From Isoetes taiwanensis (Eukaryota; Streptophyta; Lycopodiopsida; Isoetales; Isoetaceae): 64,000 bases of DNA. The notes beneath the pieces were generated by a model. The model did no database searches. It saw only the letters and a list, made by a program, of their open reading frames with translations, and was not told the DNA's origin. Where the stretch lies: contig JAJEKV010000003.1 of NCBI GenBank assembly GCA_021234155.1, forward strand, positions 16,602,386 through 16,666,385, in the 5' to 3' direction. This document shows positions 57,834-64,000 of this stretch, piece by piece; within the stretch, counting starts at the first letter, position 1; each line of letters opens with the position of its first letter. The translations under genes and the position numbers were made by a program.

Positions 57834-60800
57834 TAGAGTTTGTCTCTTTTTCCTTTCTATTCCGTCCACCTTCTCGCTTGCCTTGTCTTCTCGCCCAGCC
57901 GTCTATTTTTATGCTGCAGAGTTTAGGTCTTCTCACCCAGTTTCAATTCGGTCTTGCTCAAATCGCCAGTTAGGTCTTCTTCTTGGAATCGGCTCTGCAA
58001 CTCCTTTCGGCCTTGCTCCAGTGCTTGTAGCGTCTTCTTTGCTCTTATTTTCCTTGTGGCTTGGTGTGGTCGATTTTATTGTGGCTTAGATTTGGGGCTG
58101 CCGTGCAACCCAAAGACCCCAAGATCTGCTATGTTCTTGTCTTGTCATTAAAGCCGGCCAAGCACGGGGGCTGTAGGAGGTTTTTCGCCATACCCGAACA
58201 CCGTCACTTACCTCTGCTGTAATTTTGATTTCAGATTAAAGGGGTGGCTGCATCGAACAGAGGCGGAGTGTTTAGTTTCTCTGGAGAGGAACGGGCCACC
58301 GATTCTTCTTTCCGACCTTTAAAGGCGACACAAGAGAAGGCTTCTTACCCTGGTTTTTCTAAGCTTTGTGGCGGAACACAAACAGAAGCATGGTGGTTTT
58401 AAAGCGCACACAAGAAGGTAACTGCATGATCTGGCGCAGCCTCACATCAATTCGTGAGTTGCGGACCATCGCCTTCTTCAACCTCTCATTTTCTGTTTGG
58501 GGTCGTGGAACCTAAGGCCCATCTCCACTTAGACTTCGGGATATACTTGTAGTTTGAACCCTAGAGAGAGGTAGCTCGAGATTTGATGTATGGAACCGAA
58601 AGATATGTTAACAAGAATGAGAAAAGGCTTGAGTGGTGGAACCAGGTCTTGCAAAACATCAACACCTTGTTCTTATCTAGAGTTTTGTTTGTCTTTGCCA
58701 AATTTATTACCTTGTTGGAGAAGTTCAAGGCGTTTCCGCGAAATTGGGTCCATGATCCATTTGAGAGGCAGGTGCAATTGCCAAACATAGCACCACGATG
58801 TCTACCTCTATATGCCAAGCTCAAGAACGGTTTCGGATAAGTTCTTTTTCATCTTGAATCAAGTGGCATGGCTTGTTTGTTCTAAGTCAACAAATAAATC
58901 TTGTCTGTTGCACATGTTTATGGTTTGCTTGTGGGCATGGATTTTGCGAGTTGTATAGTTGTCCATTCGAACTCGATATTTAGAAGGTTTTATCGAGCAT
59001 AAGGCATTCAATTACAAGAATGATAAGGACCTTGGACCTGGTAAGGTGTTAATATTTTCCTCTAGCCTAATATCATGGTGATCCTCAGCCTATTATCATA
59101 GTAATCCTCGATAACAATTGTGTGCATAAATTTCATTGTCTTTTCTTTTTCTCTTCTTGTTTATCATCAAGCTTCAATAGTGTCTTTAATACCCTCGTCA
59201 GTATCTTTTATTTCATGGTTGCGGAGGGTTCAATCCCCTTAATAAAAGACTTTTGGGTTAGATTATTCTTGTCGATCGGGAAGGTCAATGAATATTCAAG
59301 GTGTTATGGAAGGCCTATGATATAGCCTATGGTGTACATATCATTTGTAAATTAATTCTACTTGTCTCTGTCATCCGCTTTCCTCATTCGCATTGTCTTT
59401 CCAGTTGCCTATACTTACCTTCTTGCCTAGCCTTTCAAATAAATCTTCTACTCATAAGGGTTCATGCAGATTGTAAGAATAAATCCAGATCACACAAGCA
59501 ATGCATGCAGAAAGTGGATCTCATAGGATTCAGTACACCCCAGTGTAAATCAACCCGCTTAGGGCAACTAGCATTGTTTTCTATAATATCTCTTTTCATC
59601 ACCTCTTTCTTCTACTTTAGTCTTCTATCGAGGCCTATTTTGCATCCAACTGGTATTAGAACTAGTTCTACTCTATATTTTAGAACCTTTACCTTTTGTT
59701 GATTGTGATTTTTTGGTTTTCTTTGCTATATCTCAAGGTATTACAGTTACTAATTGTAAGTGTTTCTTTCTGGATATCACTAATTGAAAGGTTACAAAAT
59801 TTAAGTGTTCTTGGATATCACTAATTGGAAGTTTGGAGCTTGTGCAACATTGGAAGTGCACGTACATGGTGAAGAACTAATGTTAGGAGCACATGAAATG
59901 TACTCATGAGAGTTGGGAACATTTTCAAGATTATTACATGAAAGTGGGATAGTTATCGTATTTGAGCAGGAAGCCTTTGCTTGCTTTGCAAGTGTGTCTT
60001 TTGCACCCTACTCATTCCAAATTGTTAGAACCTTTTCAAGAATTGGTGCGAGTCAAAGAACCTAGTTTTCCCACCTACTGAGTCCTCTAATTTTTTGTTC
60101 TTGCTTTGTTATTGACTTCCTTTTCTAATTCACTAGCCGGATCCTGCGACACCATTGCTTTTGTTGCTTGTCACCACCTTAATTGCCGTTACTCAAATCT
60201 ATTAGATCATCCCTTGGTTGGCCTTGCTCAAGATGTGGCAAAGAGATTATCCACCTATTTCTTAGAAAGGCACAACCCATCCTTCCTCATTTAATCCGCA
60301 AGCCTTTTGAACAATTGGCTTTTCCGACAAATTCTCTTTTATTCATTATGTGATGAGATGTGCAACTATTGTTATTGCCTTTGTCACTTTCCTGCACAGT
60401 AAGGAGTTATTATCATTGCTTTGGAATGAGCTTTGATGTTGGATACCCATGCTAGCCCTTTTTTCTTTTTATCCGTCCTTCAAAGACATACCAGTTGGGT
60501 GTTGGTGCTCGGGTCTCTATTGCTCGCCTCTATGGTTTCTTATTGCCCTTATGGCCTTTTGAAGAGATTGTTGGATTTGGAAAGTTATGAGAAAGTGGAA
60601 AGTGCGATTGGTGACCATTTGATTAGTTGCATTTTGTGTCACGCGTCGTGGGTGCTTTTGAGGAGGCATGTTTCATATTCCACTCTAGGGTCTTGGTCCA
60701 AACATTGCTTTCTGAGTGAAGATGCAAGTGCCTTTAGTATACACATTCATTAAGAAGAGAAGGAGCTACTTTGGTGACCTATTGGCTTCCTCTGCCCTCC

Positions 60801-60834
60801 TACTAGCCCTTGACTCTGCTGCCTCTGTTTTTCA
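57834..60834. other. Unassigned sequence
   Basis: Several openings of 60-130 codons exist but none shows a known domain or codon pattern I would trust. No repeat partner was noticed. Confidence 0.3.
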
Positions 60835-60981
60835 GCATTGTTACCATGTTGTGGTTTTTTAGTGGAGATGCCCAGATGTGGCTTTCTTTCAGTTGTGTTT
60901 TCTCTCTTCTCCTTGTCTCTCTTAGGTAGCTTGCTGGTTTTGAGAATTGAACTTATCTTCGTATCACGATAAGAAGATAAG
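60835..60981 (+). repeat. Repeat H, copy 1
   Basis: About 147 bp nearly identical to 62155-62301, beginning GCATTGTTACCATGTTGTGG and ending in GATAAGAAGATAAG. Confidence 0.9.
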
Positions 60982-60997
60982 TGTAATTCTCAAAACC
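60936..60997. repeat. Inverted repeat at the junction of repeats H and G
   Basis: GGTTTTGAGAATT (60936-60948) and CTTATCTTC (60952-60960) pair exactly with GAAGATAAG (60973-60981) and AATTCTCAAAACC (60985-60997) around a 12-base loop. Confidence 0.85.
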
Positions 60998-61121
60998 ATT
61001 GCCATAGTTAGTTTAGACAGTTACATTTTTCCCTCATCCTTTTATACCCATTCTTTCGCTTTCCTTCTCATCAGCTCATCTGCATCTCCTTTTGCTTTTG
61101 CCGTAGACGATCTTTCCCACC
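60977..61121 (+). repeat. Repeat G, copy 2
   Basis: Second copy of 57689-57833, followed by a CCCA run (61117-61139). A more divergent third copy lies at about 61293-61402, also ending in CCCA units. Confidence 0.9.
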
Positions 61122-61450
61122 CACCCACCCACCCACCCGTATGACCGGTTTGTCTATGTGTTGGATTAGTCCTTTGTACGTATTCCTTGGTAAGACCCTT
61201 GCTTCCTCAGATCCATTACTTTGGTTGGATTTCTTGTGTCTCTTGTTATTGTTAGTAGAGATGCCCAGATATGGCATGAGGTAGTTTTGGCAGTTACGAT
61301 TTTCTACGCCCTTTTATACCATGCCTTCTCTCTCCTTCCCCATCAGCTCATCTGCATCTCCTTCCGTTTAGCAGCCAGACTTCCCCACCCACCCACCCAT
61401 CCATCTGTCCATCTCTTATGTGCAAGTGGTTAGTGGAGCTTAGTAGCTCA

Positions 61451-61610
61451 GGCAGTATTAGCATTGTGGCTAATGTGTGGCCTTTTGTGGCATGGTGGCC
61501 TAGAGTTGGGCAGCATTAGCATGGTGGCTAATGTGTGGCCTTTTGTGGCATGGTGGCCTTGAGTTGAGCAGCATTAGCATGATGGCTAATGTGTGGCTCT
61601 TTGTGTGGCC
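61451..61610 (+). repeat. Minisatellite, 58-bp unit, nearly three copies
   Basis: Units start at 61451, 61509 and 61567 and share CAGCATTAGCATGGTGGCTA and TGTGTGGCCTTTTGTGG. Confidence 0.92.
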
Positions 61611-61676
61611 TTGTGTGGCTATTATTGTGGCATTGTGGCTCTTGAGCTTGAGCATTGTGACTTTTGTTGTAGCCTA

Positions 61677-61822
61677 GTGCCTAGTTGGAGGCCTAATGCC
61701 TGGTTAGGGCCGTTGTGCCTGGTTGAGGCCTGTGTGCCTGGTTGAGGCTTTTGTGCCTGGTTGAGGCTTTTATGCCTGGTTGGAGGCCCTAGTGCCTGGT
61801 TGGAGGCCTTCGTGCCTGGATG
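61677..61822 (+). repeat. Minisatellite, 19-20-bp unit, about 7.5 copies
   Basis: Variants of GTGCCTGGTTGAGGCTTTT in tandem, directly downstream of the 58-bp array. Confidence 0.93.
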
Positions 61823-62063
61823 GTCTTGGTGGCGTTTGGTTCGTCTTTCTTGTGTATGCAGGTTTTAGCGTGGCTGTTTCAAGAGAGCTTTGGATTCGAA
61901 GCACAAGATGAAGATCTATGGAGAAGACAATTCAAACATGTTTCGTCTTTGGCAACTTCATTGCTGTAATGTATTTTCACCCAATAAGGCTAGTCAGCAT
62001 GAGGGTACAAGATCTATTTTGTTTTTGGACCTAGCATTGGTTAGTGATCCCATTATTGTCAGG

Positions 62064-62103
62064 GTTTTTCCTCGAAAACCCGAAAGGGCGAGGTTTTTTA
62101 ATC
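62064..62103 (+). other. LINE 3' hairpin with GAAA tetraloop
   Basis: CCTC (62070-62073) pairs with GAGG (62090-62093) and CCC (62079-62081) with GGG (62086-62088). The tetraloop is GAAA, with the same GAAAA/C internal loop and T-rich flanks as 48474-48516. Probably the 3' relic of a LINE related to copy 3. Confidence 0.7.
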
Positions 62104-62154
62104 CCGACCATAATTAGGTTTCACTGCATTGTTACCATGTTGTGGTTTTTTAGA

Positions 62155-62301
62155 GCATTGTTACCATGTTGTGGTTTTTTAGTGGAGATGCCCAGATGTG
62201 GCTTTCTTTCAGTTGTGTTTTCTCTCTTCTCCTTGTCTCTCTTAGGTAGCTTGCTGGTTTTGAGAATTGAACTTATCTTCGTATCACGATAAGAAGATAA
62301 G
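62155..62301 (+). repeat. Repeat H, copy 2
   Basis: Second copy of 60835-60981; a partial extra copy of its first 28 bases lies at 62125-62152. Confidence 0.9.
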
Positions 62302-62345
62302 ATAAGATAAGATGAATTTTTACGTCCACTGGAACCCAAAAATGA
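62288..62345 (-). mobile_element. LINE 3' end on the minus strand
   Basis: Read on the minus strand, TGGACGTAAAAATTCA is followed by a (TCTTA)-type tail (62288-62312). This is the same box-plus-tail arrangement as the LINE ends at 33723, 48580 and 30487. The body would lie to the right; no LINE coding sequence was recognised there. Confidence 0.55.
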
Positions 62346-63141
62346 GACCTTGTTGGCCATATCTAGACCCAAAGCCAGGGAAGTTTGAGATCATTGATCA
62401 AGAATAGAGCGACCAGGTTAGGTTCTTTGGGACTTGTCTTGGACACCTTGTCTGAATCAAAGAAGCCCCATAAAAGAAGTTGCGAACAACTTTCAAGAAA
62501 CTGATTGAGGGTGAAGAAGAAGATTGTTTACCGTATTGCAAAAAACACGTGTCCCTAGATAATAGTTCTTGTTAGACTCTTGACTGTCTTGTTTGTTGGG
62601 AATGTTGGTTCAATATTTAAATTTACTAAAGAAAGCAACTTAGATGGAAGCTCAAGAATAGAGTCTAGTCAAGCTTGTCAAGAGAGTTAGAATAGGAGCA
62701 ACAATGATTGTTTATCAGATTTGACACATCAGGTTTAAGATGATTTTGCTGTCATTTTTTATTATGAAGCATTCGCAGTTATATTAGCTTTGTGCAGATC
62801 GATGGAAGCACTCAAACCTGATGGAAGAGCCTTACAGGGTACTTTTTATAAAAAGTGCTTTCATTATCTCAAAGATAATGGAAAGTACTCTTTTTATACA
62901 TGAGCAGTTAAATGGTTCTTTAAAATTTTTACATTGGAAGTTGCACAGACATGTCAATTGAACTGCAAAAGAAAAGATTAAACGAAAGGAGAGGAGTTTG
63001 TGTTACTGAAGATTGCCAAAGGGATACATAACAAACATAGAGTGAAATTTTTGAAACAATGTTGGGTTCTTTCAAAGGTGGCAATGGATCCATCCTTCAA
63101 TAACAGCTGGAGACATACTTTAAAAACTTTTATTTGTGCCG
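62346..63141. other. No recognised gene
   Basis: Unassigned, possibly body of the minus-strand LINE or an SRPRA intron. Confidence 0.35.
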
Positions 63142-63258
63142 GACAATGAACCCTTGATGCAGGCTTTATCCAGGCTGATAAATGTGAACAGACCAGATAC
63201 AATAGTGTTTGTTGGAGAAGCTCTGGTGGGAAATGATGCAGTGGACCAACTCTCCAGG

Positions 63259-63591
63259 AAAAAAATGCAATAATGATGCAAGCTGTTCAGAGCATTCTTT
63301 CTTTTGTAATTTGAAGCAATTTATATTCTTCTATTCAAAACATGTAAAGACCAGATGGGCCCTGTTTAACACGCTTCGTATATTTGGTGGAAGGAGTCCT
63401 TGGATTGTTTTACAAAGATCAATAGTTGAGAACTTAGACCTAAACCTAGCAAAGCTCTACTTATGAATGAACCACAGTAAAAAATCATCAAACATTGGCC
63501 CCAAGGATGCTTTGAAGTTAACCATTTTTACATGTTTTAATCCTGCATTGTTGTTCTAATGTATGCTTTCTGGCAGTGGAAATATTCTTAG
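63259..63591. other. Spacer between SRPRA and MTK exons
   Basis: No SRPRA continuation or stop-containing final exon and no MTK N-terminal exon was recognised in these 333 bases. Confidence 0.4.
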
Positions 63592-64000
63592 GTAATGTTG
63601 AGATGTGTAGACTAACTGAACAAGTTATATTTACGGAGCCCTACATGATTGCATCAAACAACCAGTGGACATCTCCACAGCTAGATGAAGATGTCAAGAT
63701 TCTCCGTGAAGATGATGAAATCAAAGTAGAAATAGCTGGACTTTAAGGCAAAGTATGTAATTTTTTGGTTTATAGTTGTACATTGTTACCTTGTATTAAT
63801 CATCATATCTGTGTAGATTCTGTGAAAGATCACAAGCGCTAATCCATGGTGATTTGCATACTGGATCAATTATGATCACCTCTACTTCTACAAAGGTTAT
63901 TGATCCAGAGTTTGCATTCTACGGACCTATGAGCTTTGACATAGGAGCGTTTCGTGGAAATTTATTTCTTGCATTTTATGCCCAGAATGGCCATGTGTCC
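63592..64000 (+). pseudogene. MTK: 5-methylthioribose kinase exons, runs off window
   Basis: Two exons are visible: 63592 to about 63752, and 63817 to the window edge. The first reads NVEMCRLTEQVIFTEPYMIA and then NQWTSPQLDEDVKILREDDE. The second reads [16 protein letters not shown] and [27 protein letters not shown] is the kinase catalytic loop and DPEF the metal-binding motif of the family. The enzyme phosphorylates methylthioribose in the cytosolic methionine salvage (Yang) cycle. In the first exon an extra T gives a TAA after EIAGL, and the donor reads AAAGTATG where AAG|GTATG would be expected. So it is a damaged copy, or this spot has base errors. N-terminal exons are not seen upstream. 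Confidence 0.8.

Larger units (their letters stand above)
53179..63258 (+). pseudogene. SRPRA: SRP receptor alpha subunit, broken exons
   Basis: Recognised pieces are 53179-53262, 53347-53442 (intact, AEVIVEKLSDSVAVSLLGKK), 55870-55930, 55946-55981, 56060-56169 and 63142-63258. They encode the NG GTPase of the ER receptor for signal recognition particle: the P-loop VNGVGKSTNLSK, then VAYWLLQHNISVMMAACDTF, and finally [14 protein letters not shown] with [17 protein letters not shown]. Damage is multiple. A base is missing near 53220. A deletion and frame loss lie between 55930 and 55946. Two extra bases after FRSG shift exon 5. The acceptor before 63142 reads CCG instead of CAG. The exon for the DTAGR motif was not found, and no donor follows 63258. 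As read it is not translatable; sequence error could explain single-base faults but not all. Confidence 0.8.

Overview
This window is plant nuclear DNA: intron-bearing genes, among them a chloroplast starch phosphatase, sit in a dense background of retrotransposons, relics and simple repeats. The copia element uses a standard plant initiator-Met tRNA primer site. Large repeat-filled introns and several LINEs with microsatellite tails suggest a big-genome plant, perhaps a fern or other non-seed vascular plant. That lineage guess is inference only; no bacterial or organellar features were seen.

Layout. Positions 1-3673 hold a decayed LINE, followed by poorly interpretable sequence to 10.4 kb that includes a broken Lys/Glu-rich minus-strand gene. 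A 778-bp inverted-repeat element (10443-11220) precedes a TTC5-type TPR/OB-fold gene (exons 11839-15193). Next come a duplicated block split by a 1.7-kb polypurine tract (15.4-17.85 kb), more direct repeats and a Tyr/Gln/Gly-rich pseudogene fragment (21.5-22.0 kb). A Helitron 3' end at 23148-23177 lies just upstream of the best-preserved gene, phosphoglucan phosphatase LSF2 (23239-25425). A second, much better preserved LINE (26645-30527) lies between two copies of a roughly 0.7-1.1-kb repeat. Then follow a LINE relic (32.6-33.75 kb), a second Helitron 3' end on the minus strand (34406), and a complete copia element with near-identical LTRs and a 5-bp target duplication (37529-43286). A third, GC-rich, broken LINE ends at 48625.

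From 53 to 64 kb there are broken exons of the signal recognition particle receptor alpha subunit (53179-63258), interleaved with a foldback, an inverted-repeat element, minisatellites and LINE 3' ends. Exons of methylthioribose kinase (63592 to the window end) follow only about 330 bp later.

The host genes do not form a pathway or operon; they are independent loci or fragments in repeat-rich DNA. The most unusual signals are: a covarying RNA-type hairpin with two different stable tetraloops in LINE 3' regions; a shared LINE 3' terminal box with different short tandem tails; divergence of LINE copies concentrated at CAG/CTG sites; and a young copia copy whose reading frame is nevertheless broken.
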